Positions 27,478 through 36,900 of a stretch of DNA of 64,000 nt are shown here, piece after piece (within the stretch, counting starts at the first letter, position 1; each line of letters starts with the position of its first letter). The DNA is from Dyella humicola (lineage in GTDB: Bacteria > Pseudomonadota > Gammaproteobacteria > Xanthomonadales > Rhodanobacteraceae), in NCBI RefSeq assembly GCF_026283945.1, contig NZ_JAPDPC010000001.1, forward strand, positions 3,162,001 to 3,226,000, read 5' to 3'. The notes beneath the pieces were generated by a model. That model had not been told where the DNA came from. It was given only the letters and a program-made list of their open reading frames with translations, and did no database searches. A program made the translations under genes and the position numbers.

Positions 27478-28659
27478 TCAGAGCTCCACGCGCAAGGCCT
27501 TGGCCGCGCGTATCGACTTGTCCTTGGCCGCCTCGATGCTTTCATCGCGCGCCAGCGTTACAGCCATGCGTCGACGACCTTTCACGGTGGGTTTGCCGAA
27601 GATGCGTAGCTGGGTGTCGGGCTCTGCCAAGGCATCCGCCACGTCGAAGTAACGCGGCGCTTCACCGTCGCCTTCCACGAGTACCGCACACGAGGCCGAG
27701 GGCCCGAGCTGGCGGATCGCAGGTATCGGCAAGCCAAGGATGGCGCGCGCGTGCAGCGCGAATTCGGACAAGTCCTGCGAGATCAAGGTCACCAGGCCGG
27801 TGTCGTGTGGGCGTGGACTGACCTCGGAGAAAATCACGTCATCGCCCTTCACGAAGAATTCGACGCCAAACACACCCCAGCCTCCCAGCGCAGCGGTGAT
27901 GGCGGCGGCCTGACGTTGCGCTTCGACCAGCGCAGCCTCGCTCATCGGCTGCGGCTGCCACGACTCGCGGTAGTCGCCATCTTCCTGGCGATGGCCGATC
28001 GGCGCGCAGAAACTCACCCCATCCCGGTGACGTACGGTCAGCATGGTGATCTCGTAATCGAAATCCACGAAGCCTTCGACGATCACCCTGCCCTTGCCGG
28101 CACGCCCACCCGACTGGGCGTAGTCCCACGCAGGCTGCAATTCAGCCGGCTGACGCACCACGCTTTGGCCCTTGCCCGACGAACTCATCACCGGCTTGAT
28201 CACGAACGGCAGACCGACGGCGGCTACGGCGTCGCGGTACTCGGCTTCCGTTTCGCAGAAGCGGTAGCGCGACGTGGGCAGCTGCAATTCTTCGGCAGCC
28301 AGCCGACGGATGCCTTCCCGGTCCATGGTGAGCCAGGCGGCGCGGGCGGTCGGGATGACGCGCAGGCCGTCCTTCTCCAGCTCGATCAGGGTGGGCGTGT
28401 GGATCGCCTCGATCTCCGGTACCACCAGATCGGGCTTTTCCTTTTCGATCAGTGCGCGCAAGGCAGCGCCGTCCAGCATGTCGATCACATGGCTGCGATG
28501 CGCCACCTGCATGGCTGGTGCGTTGGCGTAGCGGTCTACCGCGATCACTTCCACCGCATAACGCTGAAGTTCGATAGCCACTTCCTTGCCAAGCTCGCCG
28601 GAGCCAAGCAGAAGCACGCGCAAGGCATGGTCGGAATAAGGCGTGCCAAACGGCTTCAT
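27478..28659 (-). CDS. purT: Formate-dependent phosphoribosylglycinamide formyltransferase PurT
   Basis: The 393-residue protein has the ATP-grasp structure of PurT. It begins '[20 protein letters not shown]' after a short lead, contains '[20 protein letters not shown]', '[18 protein letters not shown]', the ATP-binding '[17 protein letters not shown]' near residue 155, and '[20 protein letters not shown]' near 280. PurT uses formate and ATP to formylate GAR in purine synthesis, instead of folate-dependent PurN. The start is set by '[15 protein letters not shown]' behind a GGAGA site. It is co-directional with the FMN-dependent gene, 97 bp apart. Confidence 0.95.
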   Translation of the reverse strand: MKPFGTPYSDHALRVLLLGSGELGKEVAIELQRYAVEVIAVDRYANAPAMQVAHRSHVIDMLDGAALRALIEKEKPDLVVPEIEAIHTPTLIELEKDGLRVIPTARAAWLTMDREGIRRLAAEELQLPTSRYRFCETEAEYRDAVAAVGLPFVIKPVMSSSGKGQSVVRQPAELQPAWDYAQSGGRAGKGRVIVEGFVDFDYEITMLTVRHRDGVSFCAPIGHRQEDGDYRESWQPQPMSEAALVEAQRQAAAITAALGGWGVFGVEFFVKGDDVIFSEVSPRPHDTGLVTLISQDLSEFALHARAILGLPIPAIRQLGPSASCAVLVEGDGEAPRYFDVADALAEPDTQLRIFGKPTVKGRRRMAVTLARDESIEAAKDKSIRAAKALRVEL

Positions 28660-28807
28660 CGGATTCTCCGGAACGGGGCAAAGCCGCATTGTATGCGGCG
28701 GCGTGGCGCTCCGCGCCAACCCATCAACAACTTCACCAAACGCGCATTGACGGCCACCCGCATCAGGCGTTGACTGTTCCCAAGTATCCGTCCCATGGAA
28801 GGACGAC

Positions 28808-30310
28808 ATGCGCAGCCGGATCGCCCCGCTCTTGCTGGTGCTGACGTTGTGCCTCGCACCCTGGATGCCGGCCGGTGCCAGCACGCCGGTAGCCGACGAC
28901 AGTACCTGGATGACGGTGCTGTTGGATGGCCGCAAGATCGGCCAGGTGCGTATCGACTACCAGCGCGACGGCGACGTCGTTACTACCACGCAAACCTTGT
29001 CGATCGATTTTCATCGCAATGGCAGGGACGTTCCTCTGAGCAACATGACGCGCAGCGTGGAAAGCACCGCTGGCCAGCCGCTGGCCTTTGCGGCACGCAC
29101 GACGTTGTCTGCCATGGACACTACGATTCAAGGGCAGCGCCAACCAGATGACAGCTTTATCGTGACCACGACGGTCGGTGGCGTGTCCCGGCAGGAGCGG
29201 ATGGATTGGCCACCAGGGGCGTTGCTCAGCGAAGGGCAGCGCCTTGCGTTCGCACGGGCCGGCGTTCGTCCGGGTCAGCTCTACGAGTTGCGCATGTTCG
29301 ATCCGGCCAGTTTGCAGGTGGTGCACGCGTCCATGCAGGTGCTTGGCAACGAGCAGGTCGCCTTGCCCGGTGGGGTCGTGACACTAGGCCACCAGCGCCA
29401 GATCATCCGATCGCCACGCGGGACGCAAATTGTGGATCTTTGGCTGGACGAGCGCGGCCGCACCCGCAAGGGCGTGCTGGGCGTGCTCGGCCGCGAAATG
29501 GAAATGATGGCCTGCGACCGGACCTGTGCCCTCGCTCCCGAGCAGCACGTGGACATGCTCCGCACGGCGATGGTGGGTTCGCCGCGACCGCTCTCGGCGT
29601 CACTGCATGACACGTTTCTGCGCTATCGCATGCACCTGCCCGAGGGCGACCCGGCACCGGCCATCGCGACCGACGAGCAGCAGGTCTGGAATCTCGGGCA
29701 TGGCGAATGGCGGGTCGACATCGGCCCTGCCGGGTCCCATGGCGAGGCGCCACCGCGACCGGAGGATTCACGCCCCAATGCCTGGCTGCAATCGGACTCA
29801 CCGACCATTCGCCGGCTCGCGGCTCAAGTGGTGGGAGACGCATCGGACAGCATGGAGAAGATGCAGCGTCTGCGCCGCTTCGTCAGTGCCTACATCACCC
29901 CGCACGGGCTGGACGTGGGCTACGCCTCGGCGCTGGAGGTGGTAAGCCATCCCCAGGGTGACTGCACCGAATACGCCGTCCTGCTGGCTGCGCTGGCTCG
30001 CGCTGAAGGGATTCCAGCGCGGGTGGTCACCGGCATGGTCTACCGCGATCGTTATGGCGGCAGGTCGCACGTCTTCGTGCCCCATGCCTGGGTACAGGCA
30101 TGGGTCGACGGTCACTGGCAAAGCTTTGACGCCGCCTTGCGCCATTTCGACAGCAGCCATATCGCCATGGACACGGGCGACGGGGATCCATGGCACTTCT
30201 TCAACATCACCAACCTTTTCTCCCGCCTGCAGATTGAAGACATCTCGCCGGTGAAGCCGGCACCAGTCCCAGAAAACCAGCACACCAGGCCAGGCATCGG
30301 CAGTCATTGA
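28808..30310 (+). CDS. Transglutaminase-like domain protein, exported
   Basis: The 500-residue protein has a signal peptide (residues 1-26, '[20 protein letters not shown]') and a long N-terminal beta-rich part of unknown type (about 30-330). A transglutaminase core follows near residues 345-450, with the Cys in '[19 protein letters not shown]', the His in '[16 protein letters not shown]' and the Asp in '[10 protein letters not shown]', so the Cys-His-Asp triad is complete. Such proteins act as periplasmic proteases or peptide-crosslink enzymes; a direct substrate is not known. It is divergent from purT, 148 bp away. Confidence 0.85.
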   Translation: MRSRIAPLLLVLTLCLAPWMPAGASTPVADDSTWMTVLLDGRKIGQVRIDYQRDGDVVTTTQTLSIDFHRNGRDVPLSNMTRSVESTAGQPLAFAARTTLSAMDTTIQGQRQPDDSFIVTTTVGGVSRQERMDWPPGALLSEGQRLAFARAGVRPGQLYELRMFDPASLQVVHASMQVLGNEQVALPGGVVTLGHQRQIIRSPRGTQIVDLWLDERGRTRKGVLGVLGREMEMMACDRTCALAPEQHVDMLRTAMVGSPRPLSASLHDTFLRYRMHLPEGDPAPAIATDEQQVWNLGHGEWRVDIGPAGSHGEAPPRPEDSRPNAWLQSDSPTIRRLAAQVVGDASDSMEKMQRLRRFVSAYITPHGLDVGYASALEVVSHPQGDCTEYAVLLAALARAEGIPARVVTGMVYRDRYGGRSHVFVPHAWVQAWVDGHWQSFDAALRHFDSSHIAMDTGDGDPWHFFNITNLFSRLQIEDISPVKPAPVPENQHTRPGIGSH

Positions 30311-30329
30311 ACGTCTTCTTGGCCGGCAC

Positions 30330-30377
30330 TTGCTGATTGATATCTTTTTGATATCTACTTTCTCCTATCTAGGGAGG
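30330..30377 (+). promoter_or_regulatory. AT-rich promoter region with direct repeats before the SPFH gene
   Basis: TTGATATCT occurs twice, at 30337-30345 and 30348-30356, spaced by one helical turn (11 bases). A candidate sigma-70 pair, TTGCTG (30330-30335) and TATCTA (30352-30357) with 16 bases between, overlaps both repeats. A strong GGGAGG site (30372-30377) lies seven bases before the ATG at 30385. Repeats over the promoter could be an operator, perhaps for the Arc-like product of the downstream gene. Confidence 0.5.
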
Positions 30378-30384
30378 AATCACC

Positions 30385-31254
30385 ATGAACGAGCGTCAAG
30401 GGTTTTCGATCGCGGGCATCCCCACCATCGTGCTGTGTCTCGTGCTGGCGCTAGTCAGCGCCGCTCTCTGGACCAACATGATGCAAAGCGGCGCGGGATG
30501 GATTGGCATGCTGGGCCTCGGCCTGTTCGTGGTCACGCTCGTCATGCTGAAAGGATTTTTCCAGGTGGCCCCGAACGAGGGCCAGGTACAGCAACTCTTC
30601 GGCAAGTACGCCGGAACCGTGCGAGAGGAAGGACTGCGATGGACCAATCCGTTCTACAGCCGCCGGCGCGTCTCGCTGCGCGTGCGCAACTTCGAGAGCA
30701 GCAAGCTCAAGGTCAATGACAGCGACGGCAACCCGATCGAGATCGCCGCCATCGTGGTCTGGCAGGTCGTCGATACCGCCGAAGCCGTGTTCTGCGTGGA
30801 CGACTACGAGAACTTCGTGACCATCCAGAGCGAATCCGCGCTACGCCAGATGGCCCAGAACTACCCATACGACGGACATGACAACGGCAAGCCTGCCCTG
30901 CGCAGCCACGGCGAGGTGATCAATAACCATCTGCGCGATGAGATCCAGGCACGCCTTGAAAAGGCTGGCGTGCAGGTCATCGAAGCGCGCATCAGCCACC
31001 TGGCTTACGCCCAGGAAATCGCCCAGGCCATGCTGCAGCGCCAGCAGGCCAATGCCATCGTCGCCGCCCGCGAGCGCATCGTCGAGGGCGCGGTCGGCAT
31101 GGTTGCCATGGCGCTTGAACGCCTGCGCCAGCAAGGCGTGGTCGAACTGGACGAAGAACGCAAGGCCGCCATGGTCAGCAACCTACTGGTCGTGCTTTGC
31201 GGCGACCGCGCCACCCAACCGGTGGTGAACGCCGGCACGCTCTATGGCGGTTGA
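30385..31254 (+). CDS. SPFH domain protein (stomatin/slipin-like)
   Basis: The 289-residue protein has two hydrophobic segments near residues 8-28 and 33-52, then an SPFH/band-7 domain: '[20 protein letters not shown]', '[20 protein letters not shown]', '[19 protein letters not shown]' and '[19 protein letters not shown]'. A C-terminal coiled-coil stretch follows the last piece ('[20 protein letters not shown]'). SPFH proteins form oligomeric ring or cage scaffolds in the inner membrane, often linked to FtsH or lipid domains. The last 11 bp overlap the start of the Arc-like gene, so the two are probably one operon, as in relatives in other proteobacteria. Confidence 0.9.
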   Translation: MNERQGFSIAGIPTIVLCLVLALVSAALWTNMMQSGAGWIGMLGLGLFVVTLVMLKGFFQVAPNEGQVQQLFGKYAGTVREEGLRWTNPFYSRRRVSLRVRNFESSKLKVNDSDGNPIEIAAIVVWQVVDTAEAVFCVDDYENFVTIQSESALRQMAQNYPYDGHDNGKPALRSHGEVINNHLRDEIQARLEKAGVQVIEARISHLAYAQEIAQAMLQRQQANAIVAARERIVEGAVGMVAMALERLRQQGVVELDEERKAAMVSNLLVVLCGDRATQPVVNAGTLYGG

Positions 31255-31435
31255 AAAAAAAGCCTATCCGCTCCGTATTAGCGCTGCTGTGCTGGAAGCC
31301 ATGCAGCGCTGGGCCGATGACGATCTGCGCAGCGTCAACGCGCAGATCGAGTTCGTCTTGCGCGAGGCTCTCAGAAAAAATGGGCGGCTGCAGCGCGACA
31401 CGGCTGAGCCGGTAGCCGACGACGAAACCGGCTGA
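31244..31435 (+). CDS. Arc-like ribbon-helix-helix DNA-binding protein
   Basis: The 63-residue protein has an RHH fold: an N-terminal strand 'KKAYPLRISAAVLEAMQRW' followed by helices with 'DLRSVNAQIEFVLREALRKN', the Arc-family pattern. It overlaps the preceding SPFH gene by 11 bp. RHH proteins dimerise and bind palindromic or repeated DNA; the 11-bp-spaced TTGATATCT repeats before the SPFH gene are the obvious target. The role (autoregulator, or part of a larger complex) is an inference. There is no toxin gene next to it. Confidence 0.85.
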   Translation: MAVEKKAYPLRISAAVLEAMQRWADDDLRSVNAQIEFVLREALRKNGRLQRDTAEPVADDETG

Positions 31436-31564
31436 TATTCGGCCTCGTTGAGGCGGGATAGGCCCGTCCTGATATCGACATGCCCTGCACGATACCCGCG
31501 CTAAGGTGAGGCGTGATGCCATACAACCCATCCCAGGTTGCGACGCATCCCACGGAGAACCCTC

Positions 31565-31762
31565 ATGGCGAACGACTATCGCTCATTGCCCGATGGCCCG
31601 GTCCTGTGCGAAGCCTGTACGCAGGCTGGCCAAAAAGTGGAAATGCTTCCACATCCTGTACTGCCACCCGAAGCGGAAAAGCATGCAGAGTCGGAAAACA
31701 CCGAGCTGCAGAGTTATCGGTGCCCGGAGTGCGAAACCCTGGAAATTTTCCGCGTCGACTGA
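31565..31762 (+). CDS. Small zinc-ribbon-like protein
   Basis: The 65-residue product starts at ATG 31565. Two Cys pairs are seen, 'LCEACTQ' near residue 14 and 'RCPECETLEIF' near residue 53, the layout of a zinc ribbon. Between them the sequence is polar (LPPEAEKHAESENTE). No family name can be given with confidence. A GGAG site lies 11 bases before the ATG. It stands alone between the Arc-like gene and the DUF1203 gene. Confidence 0.6.
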   Translation: MANDYRSLPDGPVLCEACTQAGQKVEMLPHPVLPPEAEKHAESENTELQSYRCPECETLEIFRVD

Positions 31763-31888
31763 ATCGAGGCGCGAGGGTAACCCACCTCGCCATGATGCCG
31801 GCTCCCCTTTCGGGAAAGGCGCAAGAAACGGATGGCGACTCATCCGAACGAGCGGCAAGCTCCTGGCAACATCTACCGGAGCGTTGCC

Positions 31889-32353
31889 ATGAGTTTCCGC
31901 ATTACCGGTCTGCCCGCCGAGCCGTTCGCCGGCCTTTTCTCACTGTCCGCGGAAGCGCTTGCTGAGCGACTGGCGATGCGCGTTGTCGCCGATCGCGCGC
32001 ATGGCTATCCCTGCCGCATCAGCCTCACCGATGCCGAACCCGGACAATCGTTGATCCTGCTCAACTTCGAGCACCAGTCGGCGGATTCTCCGTTTCGCTC
32101 CCGCCATGCGATCTATATCCGCGAAGGCGAGCAGCAGTACGACGAAGTCGACCTTGTGCCCGATCAGCTGCGCCGACGCCTGCTTTCCGTGCGTGGTTTC
32201 GATGAACGCGGCATGTTGCGCGATGCCGATGTGACGCCAGGAACCGCGCTGGAATCGCTGATCGAGCGCCTCTTCGACGATGACAACGTCGCCTACCTGC
32301 ACATCCATATGGCACGCCCCGGCTGTTACGCGGCGCGAGTGGATCGTGCATGA
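31889..32353 (+). CDS. DUF1203 family protein
   Basis: The 154-residue protein matches the DUF1203 pattern: it starts 'MSFRITGLPAEPFAGLFSLS', contains 'VVADRAHGYPCRISLTDAEP', 'LILLNFEHQSADSPFRSRHA', 'IYIREG' and ends 'YLHIHMARPGCYAARVDRA'. The invariant His (HAIYIRE; HIHMARPG) and Cys (PCRISL; GCYAARV) could bind a metal, but the family has no defined activity. It has a fixed ATG start at 31889; the convergent DUF423 gene ends 6 bp after it. Confidence 0.85.
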   Translation: MSFRITGLPAEPFAGLFSLSAEALAERLAMRVVADRAHGYPCRISLTDAEPGQSLILLNFEHQSADSPFRSRHAIYIREGEQQYDEVDLVPDQLRRRLLSVRGFDERGMLRDADVTPGTALESLIERLFDDDNVAYLHIHMARPGCYAARVDRA

Positions 32354-32359
32354 CGATGC

Positions 32360-32746
32360 TCAGCGTGCGTCGCGCCTGGCTGCGGAACCTAGCGCGACAC
32401 CCAGCACCATCCATCCGACCATAAAGGCGACGCCCCCCAGCGGCGTGATCGCGCCGACCCAGCGCGGCGCGCCAAGAGCGAGCGCGTAGAGGCTGCCGCA
32501 GAAAACTACGATGCCCAGCAGGAACGCGACGGTCGCCACGCGTCGCGCACGCCCGTGAGCGACGCCCCCGGTCAAGGCGAGTGCGAGCGCATGCCAGAAG
32601 TGATAACTCACGGCGGTGTGCCACAACTCGCTGCCGCGCGCATCGAGCACGTCGCGCAAGGCGTGGACCCCGAAGGCGCCCAGCAACACGGCGGTGGCGC
32701 CGGCCAGGCCGATCAGCACGCCAGAGACGGAGACAGTTTGTCGCAT
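32360..32746 (-). CDS. DUF423 small membrane protein
   Basis: The 128-residue protein has four membrane helices in the pattern of DUF423/YgdD-like proteins: 'GVLIGLAGATAVLLGAFGVH', 'ALRDVLDARGSELWHTAVSY' with the family 'WHTAVSYHFWHALAL', 'GIVVFCGSLYALALGAPRWV' and 'ITPLGGVAFMVGWMVLGVAL'. The function is not known. The minus-strand ATG at 32746 begins MRQTVSVSGV; it runs convergent to the DUF1203 gene and divergent from the Sco gene. Confidence 0.88.
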   Translation of the reverse strand: MRQTVSVSGVLIGLAGATAVLLGAFGVHALRDVLDARGSELWHTAVSYHFWHALALALTGGVAHGRARRVATVAFLLGIVVFCGSLYALALGAPRWVGAITPLGGVAFMVGWMVLGVALGSAARRDAR

Positions 32747-32828
32747 GGCGTGCAGTTCCTTGGAGTAGCGGGCGCCGCCAGGGCGGCCGGTATCGTATGC
32801 TGACGGGATGATTCGCATCGATTCTCGC

Positions 32829-33446
32829 ATGAAGCTTCGCCGCGCCAGCCGCCTCGTGTTGCTGCTGGCGATGATCCTGGGAAGCTTGCTGCTGGCTGGC
32901 TGCAACCGCGACGAGTCAGTGCCTTGGCGACTCACCAATATCACGGGTCACATGCCCGACCTGGACTTCAAACTGGTCGACGATCATGGAAATCCCGTTA
33001 CTGGCCGGGACTATCGTGGCAAGGTCGTCATACTGTATTTCGGCTACACGCATTGTCCGGATGTCTGCCCGCTGACGCTGGCCCAATTGCACGTCGTGAT
33101 GCAGCGACTCGGTCCGCTGGCCGACGGCGCGCGCATTCTGTTCGTGAGTGTCGACCCGGCGCGTGATACGCCCGAGGTCATGCACGCCTACGTGAATGCA
33201 TTCGATCCACGAGCCGTAGGACTGTCCGGTGCACCACGCGAGATCGAGGCCCTGAGCAAGCGCTATCGATCGGCATTCACGCGCGAACCCGACAAGGGCG
33301 ACGGCCAGTACGAGGTCAGCCATAGCTCGGCTATCTACGTGTTCGACCGCGGCGGCAAGGCACGTCTGCTGGCAACGCCGGGCAATCCTCAGGACGACCT
33401 TGTCCATGACCTGCATCTGCTGCTGAGCCTGGGAGCTTCCTCATGA
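32829..33446 (+). CDS. SCO1/SenC family copper lipoprotein
   Basis: The 205-residue protein begins with a lipoprotein signal peptide (lipobox LLLAGC, Cys25). The thioredoxin-like domain holds the copper ligands Cys76 and Cys80 in 'YTHCPDVCPLTLAQ' and the His near residue 165 in 'YEVSHSSAIYVF'. Sco proteins help to load the CuA site of cytochrome c oxidase or keep it reduced. The next gene encodes a PCuAC chaperone and overlaps by 4 bp, and the minus-strand CtaG-type gene follows, so the three form a copper-delivery group. The ATG at 32808 would add seven residues. Confidence 0.92.
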   Translation: MKLRRASRLVLLLAMILGSLLLAGCNRDESVPWRLTNITGHMPDLDFKLVDDHGNPVTGRDYRGKVVILYFGYTHCPDVCPLTLAQLHVVMQRLGPLADGARILFVSVDPARDTPEVMHAYVNAFDPRAVGLSGAPREIEALSKRYRSAFTREPDKGDGQYEVSHSSAIYVFDRGGKARLLATPGNPQDDLVHDLHLLLSLGASS

Positions 33447-33937
33447 GCTTTCGTTTGCATGCCACGCGCGCCCTGCCCTTGCTGATCGCCGGCATGCTGT
33501 TGGCCGGCGGCGCGCATGCCACCGAAGCGGAACACATCCGCGCCAGTCAGTCGTGGATACGCGTACTTCCCGGCGACCTGCCCGCTGGTGCTTATGTCAC
33601 GCTGGAGAATACGGGTGACCAGCCTGCCAGCCTGCGCGGCGCCAGCAGTGCAACCTACGCCAGCGTCATGCTGCACAAGAGCTCGACGGAAGGCGGCATG
33701 GGTCGCATGGCCCCAGTCGATAGCCTCGTCATCCCTGCCCACGGCAAGGCTCAGTTGTCACCCGGCGCTTACCACCTGATGCTGATGAAGGCGGCTGCCC
33801 CGGTGAAGCCAGGCGACAAGGTCAAACTGACCCTGATCTTTAGCGACGACAGCAAACTGGATGCTGATTTTCTTGCCCGCCCGGCCAACGCCACCGATGC
33901 GGGCGATATGCCGTCGGGAATGGATCACGCCCACTGA
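33443..33937 (+). CDS. PCu(A)C copper chaperone
   Basis: The 164-residue protein starts with a signal peptide (LPLLIAGMLLAGGAHA). The PCuAC fold has the Cu(I) motif H(M)X10MX(21)HXM: 'SVMLHKSSTEGGMGRM' near residues 73-88, then 'GAYHLMLMK' near 110. A C-terminal Met/His tail (MPSGMDHAH) may add copper binding. These periplasmic chaperones pass Cu(I) to Sco or to CuA of oxidases. The 4-bp overlap with the Sco gene indicates co-translation. The copper-resistance genes 28 kb upstream are separate. Confidence 0.92.
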   Translation: MSFRLHATRALPLLIAGMLLAGGAHATEAEHIRASQSWIRVLPGDLPAGAYVTLENTGDQPASLRGASSATYASVMLHKSSTEGGMGRMAPVDSLVIPAHGKAQLSPGAYHLMLMKAAAPVKPGDKVKLTLIFSDDSKLDADFLARPANATDAGDMPSGMDHAH

Positions 33938-34003
33938 GCATGGGCAGAACGAGTAGTCGTCGCGGCTCTCAACGCCGGAATGATTGTCGCCAGCGTGCGC
34001 GCG

Positions 34004-34882
34004 TCAGTCCTGAGCTACCGATACCGGCGTCGTGCGCGCGCCACGCCTCGCCGGGCGCGGTTTGCGGCGAATGCGCCCGCTGCGCGACAGGCGTAACCAC
34101 TGACGCATGGCCAACAGGCCACCGATCGATTCAATAATGGCCGCGGGCACCCACATGATCACGCCGCCCACCAACTGCGCCGTCAGTACGTTGAAGGTAA
34201 AAGCACGCCCGCAAATCTCGAAGATCGGATAAAGGTCGGTCTTGGAAAACGTGACAATGGCGCCCGCCAGAATCTGCGGCGTCATGGTGATGCCCGGAGA
34301 CAGCACGCGCATGCCCGGCGTCATGCGGCCTGGTGGTCGTGGACGGTGGTCGAGCACCAGCCACCAATAGCTGAAGCCGCTGACCAGCATCGACCAGTTC
34401 ATGAAGCGATAGATACGCCAGTCCAGCATGGCCAGCGTCTGCATTGACGGCACCAGCCAGATCAGGATGAAGGCGACGAACAGCACCGTCGCCACCACCG
34501 GATTCAGCAGCACGGCGCTGAACAGGCGCCACGGCCAGGAACGCAACACCGGTCGTAGCAGGCGCACGCGCCAACCCAACGGCAATCCCTTGCGCAACAC
34601 CGAGCCCGGATACGAGGCGATGATCAGCAGCGGCGCCAGATGATGCAGCAGCACCTGCTGGATGCGATGCATGAAAAACTCATGCTCGAAGAAGTAGTCC
34701 AGATAGGTATGCAGCGACGCGTAAATCATCGCCATGCCGATCCAGAACGCCATTTGGCGACCGACGCTCACCGACAGACGACGTCCGCCGCACACATAGA
34801 GCACGCCACAAGTCACGAAGATCAGCAGGAAGACCCAGGAAAACTCCCAGGGCACGATCCACTTGAGCACGCTTGCCATCAT
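34004..34882 (-). CDS. CtaG-type cytochrome c oxidase assembly protein
   Basis: The 292-residue protein has about seven predicted membrane spans and the pattern of the caa3-type CtaG (DUF1404) family rather than the single-span Cox11 family: 'MAMIYASLHTYLDYFFEHEF', 'FMHRIQQVLLHHLAPLLI', 'RFMNWSMLVSGFSYWWLVLD' and 'MVLSPGITMTPQ-like' text here 'MRVLSPGITMTPQILAG'. Several His residues lie near the membrane face (HxxxQxxLLHH). In Bacillus such a protein is needed for CuB assembly. The neighbouring Sco and PCuAC genes support this. It has a C-terminal Arg-rich tail. Confidence 0.8.
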   Translation of the reverse strand: MMASVLKWIVPWEFSWVFLLIFVTCGVLYVCGGRRLSVSVGRQMAFWIGMAMIYASLHTYLDYFFEHEFFMHRIQQVLLHHLAPLLIIASYPGSVLRKGLPLGWRVRLLRPVLRSWPWRLFSAVLLNPVVATVLFVAFILIWLVPSMQTLAMLDWRIYRFMNWSMLVSGFSYWWLVLDHRPRPPGRMTPGMRVLSPGITMTPQILAGAIVTFSKTDLYPIFEICGRAFTFNVLTAQLVGGVIMWVPAAIIESIGGLLAMRQWLRLSRSGRIRRKPRPARRGARTTPVSVAQD

Positions 34883-34995
34883 TGATCAGATCCGGACCGG
34901 CTCACCGGCGACCGCATAGCATAATTCCTTGCAACCGTTGTCCCTGGTTGGCTGCACTGCGACAGATTGCCGCCCAAAATCCTGCGCCGTCCATC

Positions 34996-36897
34996 TTAGA
35001 CCCGGCGCCGGCTGCGCATGGAACGGCGCCAGCCGTACAGCAGTCCAATCAGGGCCACCAGGGCTGGCACCAGCACGATATTGATGAACTTCAGGCGCAG
35101 TCCCAACGCATCGATCTCCGCATTGAACTGGTGCTGCACATTGCGCAATTCCTTGTTGATTTCCAGCTGGCGTTGCAGGAACTGTTCGATCTCGGTGCGC
35201 TGCTCCGCGCTGACCCCATCGCTACGCGCCGCCTTGGCAGGCTGCAGTTCGCTGAGACGGCTGCGTGTCACCGCCAGCTCACGCTGCAACTCCTGCTTCT
35301 TCGCCAGGAATTTCTGGTCGGCCACGCTCTGCAACGCCAACACCCGGGTAAACGGACGCTGTGAGCTGACCCGCCCATGGATGGAGAGCAGTGCCGAGGA
35401 ACCGCTGAGGTTATCGGCAATGTTGGTGATGAAGTCCCCATTGTTGGCCAACGCACTGAGCTGCGGCTGACCCAACATGCTTTGCGTGTAGGACACCCAC
35501 AGGCGATCACTGAGCAGATCGGTATCGCCAACCAGGATCACCTCGGCGGCGGCGCCCGACGTCGCCAAATGGCCCGCCTCACCCGCACGCTCCGGGAAAG
35601 CACTGGAGAACTGTCCACGCAGACGCGCCGCGACGACATAGTGGGCGTTGTCCGGCTTGTAATTGTCCAGCAGGTTGGCGGGATTGCTGATCGACTCGCG
35701 CACGCGCTGGCTCGACACGACCTGGGCATCGGTCGAGGTCTGCATCAGCGGCAACAGCCGCGACGAGGTGCCGGGCAACAGATCAAAAAAGCCGGTGCTG
35801 GATACGTTAACCCGCTGCAGGCTGGCCGTGATCACATCGTCGTGATTGAGCTCCTGCTGCCCCAGGCCCAACATGGCAGGGTGGCTCATGGAAGTGTTGT
35901 CGGCCAGCTCGATACGCAATGCCCGCGACCGATCAAGCACGACCTTCTGTGGATCGTATTGCACGCCCCACGCCGCAAACAGCTTGGGCAAATCGGAATC
36001 ATGGTCGTCGGTCAGCCCACTACTGTTCACGAACGGCGTGTTGTCCATCTCCGCCAGCGGATCGACAAACACCACGAGGTGACCGCCGCGCAGCACGTAC
36101 TGGTCGATCGCATAGAGCGTATCCGCCGACAAATGCTTGGGATGGACCAGTAGCAGCGCCTGGATATCGCTATCGATGCCTTTCAGCTTGTTGGGATCGA
36201 GAGTCTTGATATCGAACAGCTGGCCCAGCTGACGCATTGCCGTCCACGGCTCTTCGCCGATCACCGGGTTACCCTGTACCGGCAGGCTGCTGATCAGACC
36301 GACACGCGGCTTGGACGGCTGGTCCAGCTCGTAAAGAAGTTTCGCGATGTCGTATTCAAGGAACGTCTCGCGTGACGGATCGAACAAGGGCATGGCCAGG
36401 GTCTTGCCCGGCAAATGGCCGTCGCCGTCGCCATCGGTGTCGGTGTCGGCATTGGGTGACAGGGTGCTGCCGACCAGGCCGAAAAACACCCGCTCGCCAT
36501 TGGTGCCGCCGCTAATCGGCGTCAGCCCATAACCCTCGGCACTGGCCTCGTCGTCGGAGTACGGCACGGGATCGACGATCTGCAGGCGCAGTCGCCCATG
36601 CGCACGCGCCACCATCTCCTGCAGCATCTCACTGACGCGCTGCTCGTAACTGCGCAGCTGCGGCAGGTCACGCGTGGCATGTTCGGAGAAATAGAGCGTG
36701 AGCTTCAGCGGAGCGCGCAGGCCGCGCACGATGTGGATGGTGCCTGGCGTGAGGGTGTAGAGCTTGTCCGCGGTGAGATCCACCCGCCCCAGGCGCAACC
36801 AGCGGCTGCTGGCCAGCGTAAGGGCCACGAATCCGATCGCCAGCACGGCCAGCGCGGTCAGCAGGACGGTTCGTCGACTGAAGTGTAGGCGCGCCAT
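34996..36897 (-). CDS. GldG-like ABC system periplasmic/auxiliary protein
   Basis: The 633-residue protein has an N-terminal membrane helix (LLTALAVLAIGFVALTLAS), a large soluble part and a C-terminal membrane helix (FINIVLVPALVALIGLLYGW) with an Arg-rich end. Its text fits the GldG/ABC-2 auxiliary family: 'RVDLTADKLYTLTPGTIHIV', 'RQLGQLFDIKTLD', 'VVFVDPLAEMDNTP' and 'LLVHPKHLSADTLYAIDQYV', with a coiled coil near 560-605. It ends the three-gene minus-strand unit ATPase-permease-GldG. Relatives outside Bacteroidetes are not gliding proteins; the substrate here is unknown. Confidence 0.85.
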   Translation of the reverse strand: MARLHFSRRTVLLTALAVLAIGFVALTLASSRWLRLGRVDLTADKLYTLTPGTIHIVRGLRAPLKLTLYFSEHATRDLPQLRSYEQRVSEMLQEMVARAHGRLRLQIVDPVPYSDDEASAEGYGLTPISGGTNGERVFFGLVGSTLSPNADTDTDGDGDGHLPGKTLAMPLFDPSRETFLEYDIAKLLYELDQPSKPRVGLISSLPVQGNPVIGEEPWTAMRQLGQLFDIKTLDPNKLKGIDSDIQALLLVHPKHLSADTLYAIDQYVLRGGHLVVFVDPLAEMDNTPFVNSSGLTDDHDSDLPKLFAAWGVQYDPQKVVLDRSRALRIELADNTSMSHPAMLGLGQQELNHDDVITASLQRVNVSSTGFFDLLPGTSSRLLPLMQTSTDAQVVSSQRVRESISNPANLLDNYKPDNAHYVVAARLRGQFSSAFPERAGEAGHLATSGAAAEVILVGDTDLLSDRLWVSYTQSMLGQPQLSALANNGDFITNIADNLSGSSALLSIHGRVSSQRPFTRVLALQSVADQKFLAKKQELQRELAVTRSRLSELQPAKAARSDGVSAEQRTEIEQFLQRQLEINKELRNVQHQFNAEIDALGLRLKFINIVLVPALVALIGLLYGWRRSMRSRRRV

Positions 36898-36900
36898 CGG

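Noticed and set aside
30340-30360. A possible toxin-antitoxin unit formed by the Arc-like gene
   Set aside because: No toxin-sized gene overlaps or follows the RHH gene; the partner is the SPFH gene, so autoregulation is a better reading.
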